Assembly: GCA_030752795.1 (NCBI GenBank)
Contig: JASMDM010000019.1
Location: forward strand, 53,462-117,461
Length of the DNA stretch: 64,000 bases
From: SAR202 cluster bacterium
GTDB taxonomy: Bacteria > Chloroflexota > Dehalococcoidia > Lucifugimonadales > UBA1123
Direction: 5' to 3'
This document shows, piece after piece, positions 27,374-36,580 of the stretch (positions within the stretch are counted from its first letter, which is position 1; each line of letters starts with the position of its first letter). Under the pieces are notes generated by a model. It saw only the letters and a program-made list of their open reading frames with translations. It was not told the DNA's origin and made no database searches. The position numbers were made by a program, and so were the translations under genes.

Positions 27374-29353
27374 ATGGACACACAAATACGGATCAACATA
27401 TCCACGCGGGAGTCGTTCGCGGACGGCATGACCTTCGGCGACGTGGGCGCGTACGAGCGACTGGCCGGGGAAGTCGCATTCGCGATCGACCCCGAGTCAC
27501 CGCACTATTCGATGGTCGTCGACATCGAGAACGCAACCCGAAACGAAGACGGGCTCGTGGAGTTCGCGACAGATTTTACGATGCTCAAGCCTGTAGAAAG
27601 GGCCGGCGGCAATCGCCGAATCCTCCACGACGTCAACAACAGGGGCAACCTGCGAGCGCTGCAGTTCTTCAACGACGCGGTTCACTCCAACGCCCCAAGT
27701 TCGCCCGAGCACGCCGGAAACGGGTTCTTGATGCGCCGCGGGTACAGCATCGTCTGGTCGGGATGGCAAGGCGATCTACTTCCAGGCGAAGGCCGGCAAA
27801 CCATGAGAGTACCAACCGCCCGCGACAACGGCAGCGCGATCACTGGCGTCACGAGGTCCGAGTTCATCGTCGCCGATCCCGGCGTCACGAGCCTGCCGTT
27901 GAGCTCGAACGACTACACGATTTCGTATGAAGCAGCTTCCATCGAGACGGCCCAGGCGACGTTCACCGTGCGCGCGTACGAGACCGATCAGCGACAAGCC
28001 ATCGCCTCCGATGCTTGGCGGTTCGCGCGTGTGGGCGACGACGGCAGCGTCGTGGATTCGGCCGCCGACTGCTACTTACCCGAAGGATTCAAGCCCGGCT
28101 GGATCTATGAGCTCGTCTACGAAGCCAAAAATCCGCTGGTGCTGGGTTTGGGCTTCACGGGATTGCGCGACCTGATCTCGTTCCTGCTTCACGACGACCG
28201 CGACAGCGACGGCACGCCGAATCCGCTTCGCGACGACGGCGCCGGCATGGAGCGAGCCTACGCATGGGGACGATCGCAGAGCGGCCGATTCCTACGCGAG
28301 TTCGTGTACCAGGGCTACAACTCCGACACCAAGGGCCGGCGCGTGTTCGACGGCATTTCGCCGCACGTGGCGGGTGGCGGCCGCGTAATGATTAACTATC
28401 GTTTCGCGCAGCCAGGACGACACTCTCGACAGCACGTTGATCACCTTTTCCCATGCGATCATTTCCCGTTCGCGTACAGCACGACCACCGACCATCTGAC
28501 CGGCAAAACTGACGGCCTACTCAAACGACCCGAGACCGACCCGTTCGTCATCCACACGCACACGTCGGCCGAGTACTGGGAGCGCCGGGCTTCACTTGTT
28601 CACACCGATTCGCTCGGCAACGACATCCCCGATCACGAACGCGCCCGCGTGTTCTTCTTCACAGGCTCTCAGCACAATGCAGACCCGCTGGCCGGGCCGA
28701 AGATTGGCGTCGCGAGGCATCCATCGAATCCGCTCAACACGACGCCGCTCCTCCGAGCCCTGCTCAACGCTCTCGACGCATGGTCGACCGACGGCACGGC
28801 GCCGCCCGACAGTCGTGTGCCGAGGCGCGACGACGAGACGGCGGTCGAAGCGTCCGTGGCAGGCAACGTCTTCCCAGCGATTCCGGGCGTCGTTCACCCC
28901 GATCATCCGAACCGGTTGTTCGTCCAAGACCACGGACCCGATTTCGACGCAGGATTCATGGCTATCGAACCCCCCGCTGAAGACCACGCCCGCGAGTACG
29001 CGGTGCTCATCCCGCAAGTCGATTCGGACGGAATCGAGGTCTCCGGATTGAGGACGCCACAGGTTGAAGTGCCGCTGGCGACGTTCACCGGTTGGAACTA
29101 TCGGGTCGACGGTTCGGCCCCGAATGCGTTGGCGGGACTGACGGGGAGCCATCTCCTGTTTGCCGCGACCGAGGCAGACCGAGAGAAGACCGGCGATCCC
29201 CGTCCCTCGCTCAAGCAACGCTACGGCTCGAAAGGGCGGTACGTTAGGCTAATCGCGCTCGCCGCTCAGCATCTGGTCGAACAGCGGCTTTTGCTCGAAG
29301 AAGACGCGGACCGCTACGTCGAGATCGCGATGCAAGAACGCATCGTTAAATGA
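27374..29353 (+). CDS. Large alpha/beta-hydrolase-domain protein (Abhydrolase_10-like)
   Basis: 659 aa from ATG 27374 (MDTQIRINISTRESFADGMT), chosen because AGGAG lies 8 nt upstream; a longer reading from GTG 27323 has no such site. The nucleophile elbow GRSQSGRFLREF fits the alpha/beta hydrolase G-x-S-x-S-G type. Other conserved blocks: RGYSIVWSGWQGDLLPGEGR, GFTGLRDLISFL, and FTGSQHNADP. No signal peptide, so probably cytoplasmic. Resembles the large hydrolase family often annotated as hypothetical esterase near catabolic genes. It may open a lactone or ester; inferred only. Confidence 0.8.
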   Translation: MDTQIRINISTRESFADGMTFGDVGAYERLAGEVAFAIDPESPHYSMVVDIENATRNEDGLVEFATDFTMLKPVERAGGNRRILHDVNNRGNLRALQFFNDAVHSNAPSSPEHAGNGFLMRRGYSIVWSGWQGDLLPGEGRQTMRVPTARDNGSAITGVTRSEFIVADPGVTSLPLSSNDYTISYEAASIETAQATFTVRAYETDQRQAIASDAWRFARVGDDGSVVDSAADCYLPEGFKPGWIYELVYEAKNPLVLGLGFTGLRDLISFLLHDDRDSDGTPNPLRDDGAGMERAYAWGRSQSGRFLREFVYQGYNSDTKGRRVFDGISPHVAGGGRVMINYRFAQPGRHSRQHVDHLFPCDHFPFAYSTTTDHLTGKTDGLLKRPETDPFVIHTHTSAEYWERRASLVHTDSLGNDIPDHERARVFFFTGSQHNADPLAGPKIGVARHPSNPLNTTPLLRALLNALDAWSTDGTAPPDSRVPRRDDETAVEASVAGNVFPAIPGVVHPDHPNRLFVQDHGPDFDAGFMAIEPPAEDHAREYAVLIPQVDSDGIEVSGLRTPQVEVPLATFTGWNYRVDGSAPNALAGLTGSHLLFAATEADREKTGDPRPSLKQRYGSKGRYVRLIALAAQHLVEQRLLLEEDADRYVEIAMQERIVK

Positions 29354-29684
29354 AGGCCGACGCTGCGAGCGGTCGAGATCGCCGAACGGTCCGGTGCAGT
29401 TCAGATTGACGCGCCGCAAATGGTCGACCTGAGCGCGTAGGACTCAATCGCGAAAGGGCCATCCGCGGCCGTGCCGCTCGGGCGGGAACCAACAGGCGCG
29501 AGCAACAGAGACTGTGATCGGCATCCCATCTCAAAACTTGCATCGACGCAGAGTCGGCCGACGTTGGCGCCATTCTGCACGCGAGTCTTCGGCGACGGGA
29601 ACTGGCGCCCGTCGTGGCGGCCCAGCTGGCGGTCAGAGTTCCGCCACTGAGCGCAGTAGACTAATCAGAGGTTCGACGAAGTCT
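29354..29684. other. Intergenic region, nothing recognised
   Basis: 331 bp between the convergent hydrolase and chemoreceptor genes. No ORF with family resemblance, no hairpin plus T-run and no RNA gene was found. Short ORFs here are arginine-rich shadows. Confidence 0.5.
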
Positions 29685-31700
29685 TTACTCATTGGCGCTG
29701 CCGTTCAGAGCGAACGCCGCCACCGCGGCCTGCAGCTCCTGAGCCATACCATCCAGACCTTGCGCTGACGCAACGACCTGTTCCACTTGAGCGCTCATTT
29801 CCTCGACCGTCGCGCTCATCTCCTGGCTCGCAGAGCTGTTCTGTTCCGAGATCGCGCTGATCCTTTCGATGGATCAGCTTACTTCGCCGCTGCTGGTCGT
29901 CAGGTCTTCAGTCGACGCGGTGTTCTGTAGGGCGACCGCGCCCACTTGGTCGCTCGTCTTTACCATCTCCTCGCTGGAGGCGCTGACCTATTGTGCCGAC
30001 GCTGATATCTGTCCGATCTGGTCTGCGACGTCCCCGACCGCGGAGAGAATGTCCTTGAGCGAGTCCCCGGCATGTTCGGCTTGGGCGACACCTTCGCTCA
30101 CCTGCTTCGTGCCCTCATCCACGGCGTTGACGGATTGATTGACTCCTTTTTGGATAGCTTCGATCAGCGCGGCTATCTCGTTGGTGGCTTGCGTGACGCG
30201 TTCCGCCAGACCTCTCACCTCGTCGGCCACAACTGCGAAGCCTCTCCCTTGCTCGCCAGCGCGCGCCGCCTCGATGGCCGCATTCAGCGCCAACAGGTTG
30301 GTCTGGGCCGCTATGTCGTCGATCACGGCGACAATCTTGCCTATCTCTTCTGACTGGGTTCCTAGTTCGGAGATCTACGCGGCCGCGACGTCAACAGCGT
30401 TGCTGATCTTGGCCATGCCCTCAATCGTCTCATCAACCTTGTTTGCACCGGCTTCGGCCGCCCCGGACGCTTGCTCCGCTCCGGCAGCCGCCCTCTGGGC
30501 CGCCTCGGCCATCTCGGAGACGGCGCCGGCCACTTGGTTGCTTATGGAGGTCACCTGTTGATCGCTGCCGCTGGAAATCCGGTCGATGGAACCGGCCAAA
30601 TCATTCACGACGGATCTCGTCTGTGCGACGCTTTGCGCCTGTCCATCCGCGCCCGTCGCCATCTGTTGGCTCGACGATGCGATTCCCGAAGTCGCGTCGC
30701 CGGCTTCGGTGGCGGCGGACGCCATTTCGGAACTGGCCACGGAAAGGCTGCTGGCGGTCCGACCCACCTGGCCGACAATCCCGTGCAGGCTGCCCACCAT
30801 CTCGTTGACAGCAGAGCTCATGCCGTCGAGTTCCTCGACGGTGGCATTGAATGAGCGGGCCTTGTCGCCAATCTCGTCACTGGAGTTCGCAGTCAGTTTT
30901 TCGACTCGTATGTCGGCGGTCTTTGACAGGTCTCCTCTGCCCACTGCTTGCGTTACGCCGGTTAACTGGGGGATCACATTTTCCGCCAGGTCCACCAAAG
31001 CGGCGCTCATCTCGCGCACTCGTCCGCTGATTGAGCGGGCGAGCAGGAAGGCGACCACGGCAGCGGCAGCGACAGCAACCACCATCACGACGGCTATCAA
31101 CAGATTGGCACGATCCACGGCATCGACAGCCGCTTCGGCTTCGACGTTGACGATCGCCCGGAATCCCTTGTGGAACGTGACGATAGCCTCGTCAGCAGCT
31201 TCGTAGAGGCCAGCCGATGCGCCGTGCAGCGCTTCGTCCGCCGCTCCTGCGTTATCAGCCCGCGCTAGCGACATCGGCCCTGCATCCCGGGCCGCGTACC
31301 ATGCGTCAAGCTTTTGCTCGGCGTCTGTGAGAAGCGCCAATGTGCCCACATCCAGTATCGGCTGTGCTCGCAAGTCTTGGAAATCTGCCGCAATCGCCTG
31401 CTCCTGCTCGCTCATCCTGGCCAGATGTTCATCTCGTTTGTCTTCGGCCGCGTGCACGAATATCGGAACTTGGTCGCGTAGCTGGACCATGTTGAAATGC
31501 GTGCGCCACACCAGGAATTCGGTCGGCGGCGTCGTATCGCCGGACCTCTTCGCTTTGTCGCCGAGTTGCGTGACTTGGGTTAGTCTCACTACACCGATGA
31601 GAATAAGGCTCAGGACCACTAACCCGAATCCACCGTAAAGCTTAAACCCGATCCCCAGTTTCATGTTGATCCCCACCCGTGTATGCTTCCGCACGACCAC
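29685..31700 (-). pseudogene. Methyl-accepting chemotaxis protein with three in-frame stops
   Basis: A membrane chemoreceptor of about 670 codons in one continuous frame. Order: N-terminal helix KLYGGFGLVVLSLILIGVVR, sensor domain, second helix LLIAVVMVVAVAAAAVVAFL, HAMP linker, then the signalling domain with the hairpin tip [20 protein letters not shown]. In-frame stops: TAG 30375 before [15 protein letters not shown] 29988 before VSASSEEM (Gln expected), TGA 29874 before SIERISAISEQNS. There are no indels. No che or flagellar genes are in the window, so the receptor has no visible partner and is probably inactive. Readthrough or sequence error cannot be excluded. Confidence 0.85.
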
Positions 31701-32044
31701 TTCACGCCCGAGAACCGAGCGGCGTTGTGAACGCCTGTGGTAGATTAGGTGGCCCGTGGGCGATTCGAAATGCCGGTGGTTGCCCCCAAATCACCTGTAT
31801 GGCCCACCTATCCTTACACCGGTGCTCATCCCGACACCGGACGATGGGAATGGAATCGGAACCGGCCCCAGCCAACGATGAATGCACACCCAAGCGAACA
31901 TCACCGCACCACGATCTCGACGGGGAGAACTGGCATCCGTGACCAACCTCGCATCTCTAGAAGGTCGGGAGTGGTCAGGGTGCTCTGCCAACACAAAGGG
32001 CGGGCAATATGCCCGCCCTTGATTTCGGATGCGTCTCGTCGAAG
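31701..32044. other. Intergenic region with a hairpin
   Basis: 344 bp between two minus-strand genes. It holds the chemoreceptor gene's upstream region and a perfect 10-bp hairpin at 31996-32020. No ORF or RNA gene was recognised. Confidence 0.5.
31996..32020 (-). terminator. Probable terminator after the BNR-repeat gene
   Basis: Perfect 10-bp stem AAGGGCGGGC / GCCCGCCCTT with a 5-nt loop, 25 bp past the stop at 32045. Only three T follow on the minus strand, so termination strength is uncertain. Confidence 0.5.
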
Positions 32045-35000
32045 CTACTCCGACGCCCTCGGAACTATGGCGGGGACTTCGAGCTCGTGGACTAGGTTGT
32101 CGAATTGGGCCATGTCCTCGTCGATGACCTTTTCGAGTGCTTGGAACTGCGCGTCCAGGCGTTCGCTGTAGACCTGGAACACGTCACGTGTCTGCGCAGG
32201 CGGTGCGTAGTCTCCAACGGCGACGACGGGGATGAGGCCGGCAAGCTTCCCGTTCAGCCTGACAGGCAACGTCAATCGATCTCGCGCGCCCTTGTACTCA
32301 GTCTGGATCAGGATCGCCTCGATGTCGGACAATTTCTTGTTCAAGGTTTCCGCCGCCGATGCGATCGATTCTGCCGCCGTGCCGCCCGCCGCTCGCTTCG
32401 ACCACTCGGTAACCTGATGTTTCACGCTCCGAAGACGATTGATGTTATCGTGCGTCTCCGACAGCTTGTCCCGTAGCGTCAGCAGCATCGCGAACTGCGC
32501 GTCGAGGTCTTCCTGCGACGCCGCGACTCGTGGGTCTTTGACGAGATCGAACTGCTCGGTTTGCGCCTGGTCGCCGACCGTGAGCCCGACGCTGTACGAG
32601 CCAGGAGGCGCCTTCGGACCGATCAGGGCGCCCGCCGTTGTCTTGTCGCCGGACACTTTGTGCGCGTCGGCGTACCGGGTGTTCCAATCGAAGCGGTTGA
32701 GGCCGGACGATTTCGTCAAGCGAGGTTCCGCCGGACCGTCGTCGGCATCCTTATCGGGTTTGGCGGACGTAAACGTCTTGATCTCGCCGCCGTCCTTGTC
32801 GAGGAACGACAGTGTTATCTCGCCTTCAGGCTCATCTGCCAACCAGTAGTGCACGCGCACCCCACCAGGCGGGTTCTGACCCGCGTCGAGGAACTTCCGT
32901 GTGGTCTGTCCAGTGTCATCGGTCGACTCGGTGGACGTCGCGACTGCGCCCAACCCGAGCTGGTAGCTCTTCACCGAGCTCGGCATGCCGCGACCGCCTG
33001 TCGGGCCAAGCCGGTGGGTCAGGCCTGGCTTCAACAGCCGAACAGCCTGGCTGGAAACGTCGCCGGTCAACTGACGAAGCTGTGTCAGATCGTCCATGAT
33101 CCAGAACGAACGCCCGTGTGTCGCTGCCACCAGGTCGTCGTCCTTGACAATGATGTCGTACACCGGCGCAACGGGCAGGTTGACGCGCAGAGACCGCCAC
33201 GAGCCCCCGTCGTCGGACGAGACGTAGATGCCCGTTTCGGTTCCGGCGAAGAGCAGACCTTGCTGCGTGGGATCTTCGCGCACGCATCGAGTGAAGTCGC
33301 TTTCGGGCAAGTTGCCGGAGATCGCGGTCCACGTGGCGCCGTAGTCGTTGGTCTTGTAGAGCATCGGTCGGTTGTCGTCGAGCTTGTAGCGCGTTGCCGC
33401 GACATACGCCGTCGCGGGGTCGTGAGGTGACGCTTCGATCATGCTGATCAGTGTCCAGGGCTCGACGCCCGGGGGCGTGACATCGGTCCAAGTGTCGCCG
33501 CCGTCGCGGGAGATGTGGACCAGCCCGTCGTCCGAGCCAGCCCAGAAGACGCCCTGTTCGTGCGGAGACTCGACGAACGCGAAGATCGTGCAGTACGTCT
33601 CGGCGCCCGACGTATCGAGCGTCACGGGGCCGCCGGAGGGCTGGAGCTTCGTCGGGTCGTTCCGCGTCAGATCCGGGCTGATCGGCTCCCAGGAGCTGCC
33701 CTGATCGCGCGACCTGAAGACGACGTTGCCGGTCACGTATAGGTCATCCGGATCGTGGGGCGAAAACAGGATCGGATAGGTCCACTGGAATCGGTACTTC
33801 ATCTCGACGGCGCCGTACCCGATGTTGAGCTCGGGCCAGACGGTGATGATGCGAATCTGACCGGTCTTGTGGTCGTACCGCAGCATGTTGCCTCCGCCGC
33901 CGGGTGACGACCCGACCGCGCCCGAGATCACGATGTTCGGGTCGTCCGGATGAATGGCGATGTACCCACTCTCGGAGCTGCCGACGGTGTAGCAGTCGGC
34001 GTAAGGTATCGCACCCTTGTGCGATTTTGAAGGAACGCTGATCGCCGAGTTGTCCTGTTGGGTGCCGTACAGGCGATACGGGAACTGGTTGTCGGCGGTG
34101 ACGTGGTAGAACTGAGCGGTCGGCTGATTATAGATGGTCGACCAGGTGTCGCCGCCGTTGAAACTGACGCACGCGCCGCCGTCGTTCCCTTGGACCATTC
34201 GTTGGGGGTTGTTGGGGTCGATCCACAGGTCGTGGTTGTCGCCGTGAGGCGTCGAGACCTGCGCGAACGTCTTGCCGCCGTCGACGGACTTCCACGCGTC
34301 GTAGTTGAGAATCCAAACCGTGTTCTCGTCCTGGGGATCGGCGAACACGTGCTGGTAGTACCAGGGCCGGCCTTGCAGATCGCGATCGTCGCTGACCACC
34401 TCCCAGGCGTCGCCGCCGTCGTCGGAGCGGTACAGACCGCAATCCTTCGCCTCGATCGTCGCCCACACCCTGCCCGACTTCGCCGGCGAAACCGCGACGC
34501 CGATGCGACCCAGCGGACCTTCCGGCAGTCCGGGATTGCCCGAGATGTCATCCCACGTATCGCCGCCGTCGGTCGAACGCCACAGCCCGCTGTCGGAGCC
34601 GCCGCTGGACATGCTCCAGAAGTTGCGCCGCGTCTGCCAGATCGACGCGAACATCAGGCGGGGATTGTTCGGATCGATCGACAGGTCCGCCGCGCCGGCG
34701 TCCGGGCTTTTGGATAGAACGTGCTCCCAATTCTCGCCGCCGTCCTTCGAGCGGAAGATGCCTCGTTGCTGGTTCGGTCCGAACGCGTGACCCAGCGCGG
34801 CCACGAACACGGTGTCGGGGTCTCTCGGGTCGATGCGGACACGGGAGATGTGACGCGTGTCCTTGAGCCCCATGTTTCGCCAGGTCTTGCCGGCGTCGGT
34901 GGAGCGGTAGACGCCGTCGCCGTACGTCACATCCAACCGGATGCACGCTTCGCCCATCCCGGCCCAAACGACGTTGGCGTCCGAATCGGCAACTGCGATC

Positions 35001-35236
35001 GCGCCGACGGAAGCGGTGTCGAAGAAGCCGTCGGAGACGTTCTCCCAGTACGTGCCGCCGTCATAGGTCTTCCAAACCCCGCCCGCGCACGCGCCGAAGT
35101 AGGCGACCGCCGGGTTCACAGGATCGCCCGCGACCGCGACCACGCGACCGCCTCTGTGGGGTCCGACGCAACGCCATTCAAGCGCATCGAACAGTTTCGC
35201 CTGGGCGTCATCGGGAGCCATGCCAGTTTGAGTCAC
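32045..35236 (-). CDS. Giant BNR/sortilin-type beta-propeller protein
   Basis: 1063 aa, starting GTG 35236 (or ATG 35221, MAPDD). It contains many repeats of the BNR/Asp-box kind, for example VYRSTDAGKTWRNMG, IFRSKDGGENWEH, LWRSTDGGDTWDD, LYRSDDGGDAWE and VHISRDGGDTWTDV, spread over about residues 20-720. This fits two beta-propellers as in the VPS10/YCF48-like glycosyl-hydrolase-related family. The C-terminal 300 residues are a separate mixed domain (helical LSETHDNINRLRSVKHQVTE) with beta segments. There is no signal peptide and no sialidase catalytic set was identified. Function unknown; single copy with no operon. Intact despite its length. Confidence 0.85.
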   Translation of the reverse strand: MTQTGMAPDDAQAKLFDALEWRCVGPHRGGRVVAVAGDPVNPAVAYFGACAGGVWKTYDGGTYWENVSDGFFDTASVGAIAVADSDANVVWAGMGEACIRLDVTYGDGVYRSTDAGKTWRNMGLKDTRHISRVRIDPRDPDTVFVAALGHAFGPNQQRGIFRSKDGGENWEHVLSKSPDAGAADLSIDPNNPRLMFASIWQTRRNFWSMSSGGSDSGLWRSTDGGDTWDDISGNPGLPEGPLGRIGVAVSPAKSGRVWATIEAKDCGLYRSDDGGDAWEVVSDDRDLQGRPWYYQHVFADPQDENTVWILNYDAWKSVDGGKTFAQVSTPHGDNHDLWIDPNNPQRMVQGNDGGACVSFNGGDTWSTIYNQPTAQFYHVTADNQFPYRLYGTQQDNSAISVPSKSHKGAIPYADCYTVGSSESGYIAIHPDDPNIVISGAVGSSPGGGGNMLRYDHKTGQIRIITVWPELNIGYGAVEMKYRFQWTYPILFSPHDPDDLYVTGNVVFRSRDQGSSWEPISPDLTRNDPTKLQPSGGPVTLDTSGAETYCTIFAFVESPHEQGVFWAGSDDGLVHISRDGGDTWTDVTPPGVEPWTLISMIEASPHDPATAYVAATRYKLDDNRPMLYKTNDYGATWTAISGNLPESDFTRCVREDPTQQGLLFAGTETGIYVSSDDGGSWRSLRVNLPVAPVYDIIVKDDDLVAATHGRSFWIMDDLTQLRQLTGDVSSQAVRLLKPGLTHRLGPTGGRGMPSSVKSYQLGLGAVATSTESTDDTGQTTRKFLDAGQNPPGGVRVHYWLADEPEGEITLSFLDKDGGEIKTFTSAKPDKDADDGPAEPRLTKSSGLNRFDWNTRYADAHKVSGDKTTAGALIGPKAPPGSYSVGLTVGDQAQTEQFDLVKDPRVAASQEDLDAQFAMLLTLRDKLSETHDNINRLRSVKHQVTEWSKRAAGGTAAESIASAAETLNKKLSDIEAILIQTEYKGARDRLTLPVRLNGKLAGLIPVVAVGDYAPPAQTRDVFQVYSERLDAQFQALEKVIDEDMAQFDNLVHELEVPAIVPRASE

Positions 35237-35271
35237 GGAAACACCTCTGGTACACGAGATTTGCGACGCCT

Positions 35272-35300
35272 ATTATATCTTCCGACGGGTCATCCGTCAC
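35272..35300 (-). promoter_or_regulatory. Promoter of the BNR-repeat gene
   Basis: On the minus strand a perfect -10 TATAAT (35272-35277) with -35 GTGACG (35295-35300) at 17 bp. The -35 area overlaps that of the divergent sulfurtransferase promoter, whose -10 TATACT lies at 35317-35322. Confidence 0.55.
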
Positions 35301-35362
35301 TAGAATAGGCGTGTGCTATACTCGACTGCACTGCCTGAAAACCAACCTTCGGAGGTGACCAG

Positions 35363-36214
35363 ATGACTAGCCAGGGCTACGCCCGACCCGAGATGTTGGC
35401 CGACACCGATTGGCTCGCGGACCACATAGACGACCCCAACCTCCGGGTAATCGACTGCGACGATTTCAGCGATTATCGGCGCGCTCACATCAAAAACGCC
35501 GCGGGCATCCAGGTCCACCACTACATCAAGCATCCAAATTATTCGACGCAACCGCAAGACTACCCTTGGGTCGCCGAACCTGACGTGATGAAGGAACTCA
35601 TGGAGCGCATGGGAATCGGTGACGACGCCCTGGTCGTCACGTACGACGCCAACGGCAGCCTGAATGCGGCCCGTTTCTGGTGGGTGCTTAACTACTACGG
35701 CCACACCAACGTGAAGGTGCTGAACGGCGGCTGGCGGAAGTGGTTCGACGAGGGCAAGCCCATGTCGATGGGTCGCCCGCCCGACGCGTCCGTCACGTTC
35801 ACGCCGCAAGCCAACCCCGATCTGATCTGCACACTTGACCATGGCGTCTCGGCCATCGACGACGAGAACACCCTGTTCCTGGACGTGCGCACTGACGGCG
35901 AATGGGAAGGCACGAACGATCGCGGCAACCGTCGCGCCGGACGCGTGCCAGGGTCTGTGCACCTCGAGTGGGTGAACTTCCTGACCGAGGACAGCCACCG
36001 CTCGTTCAAGCCCGCCGCCGAGCTCAAGGCGCTGTTGGAGGGCGTGGGAGCGACTCCCGACAAGAATGTCATTGCCTATTGACAGGGTGGCATCCGTGCG
36101 GCGCACGGAGTGTTCACGATGAGGCTGCTGGGCTACGACAACGTTCGCAACTACGACGGCTCGATGGGCGAATGGGCCAACCGCGACGACACGCCGCTGG
36201 AGATGCCAGGGTAG
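35363..36214 (+). CDS. Two-domain sulfurtransferase (SseA-type) with UGA at the catalytic Cys: candidate selenoprotein
   Basis: A rhodanese/3-mercaptopyruvate sulfurtransferase, cytoplasmic. 283 codons from ATG 35363 to TAG 36212, matching the family length (E. coli SseA 281). N-terminal rhodanese domain about 1-150 (RVIDCDDFSDYRRAHIKNAA), catalytic domain about 160-283 (TLFLDVRTDGEWEG, RAGRVPGSVHLEWVNF). Codon 240 is TGA, reading VIAY[UGA]QGGIRAAHGVFTM, where homologs have the active-site Cys (YCQGGIRAAH). Downstream the frame continues intact to LGYDNVRNYDGSMGEWANRD. A 7-bp hairpin with GGC loop at 36093-36109 sits at SECIS-like distance. I infer Sec insertion; the alternative is a TGC-to-TGA nonsense mutation. 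No sel genes are in the window. Confidence 0.7.
36083..36109 (+). promoter_or_regulatory. SECIS-like hairpin after the UGA codon
   Basis: Perfect stem TCCGTGC / GCACGGA (36093-36099 with 36103-36109) around loop GGC. There are 17 nt between UGA and the loop, and the first loop base is G. Bacterial SECIS elements usually show a small apical loop with an early G, at about 16-37 nt. Part of the stem encodes the conserved active-site loop, so chance pairing is possible. Confidence 0.5.
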
Positions 36215-36580
36215 GCGACGGTTGTACGACCTCCCACGTGGCGTCGAACGGCAATCAATTTCGGATGTTGGCGACGATCCGTAGGGGAGGGTTTCAAACC
36301 CGCCCGCGAGTACGCTCATAACATTTGCGACGATCACTGGCAACACGCCAGCGTATCGCCTCATTCGATCCCGTTTATTAGGCGAAACGCCACGGGAAGG
36401 TTTGAAACCCTCCCCTACGGCCGGTTGTTGCCGGGATGTGTCCGATCGCCCAGTCTGCGAGCCTTTAGAATGGCGCGAGGAGTAGCCTGGCTGACCCTTC
36501 TCACGCCATCGGTCGCATTCGGCGCAATCAGGAGCTAGGCATTTCTCACGGGAACATACACTTGGGTATCGGAGGCAATC
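36215..36580. other. Intergenic region holding a MITE-like repeat
   Basis: 366 bp between the sulfurtransferase and the arylsulfotransferase-like gene. Contains the inverted-repeat element at 36279-36420. The rest shows no ORF or RNA. A GGAGG-like site precedes ATG 36581. Confidence 0.6.
36279..36420. repeat. MITE-like element with perfect 22-bp terminal inverted repeats
   Basis: Left end CCGTAGGGGAGGGTTTCAAA CC (36279-36300) and right end 36399-36420 are exact inverse complements over 22 bp. They flank about 98 bp with no ORF. Related partial sequences (GGGAGGGTT..AAAC and AGGGGAGGGTTTCA) occur near 1494-1519 and 41808-41822, so it is probably a dispersed family. No transposase in the window matches it. 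Confidence 0.7.
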
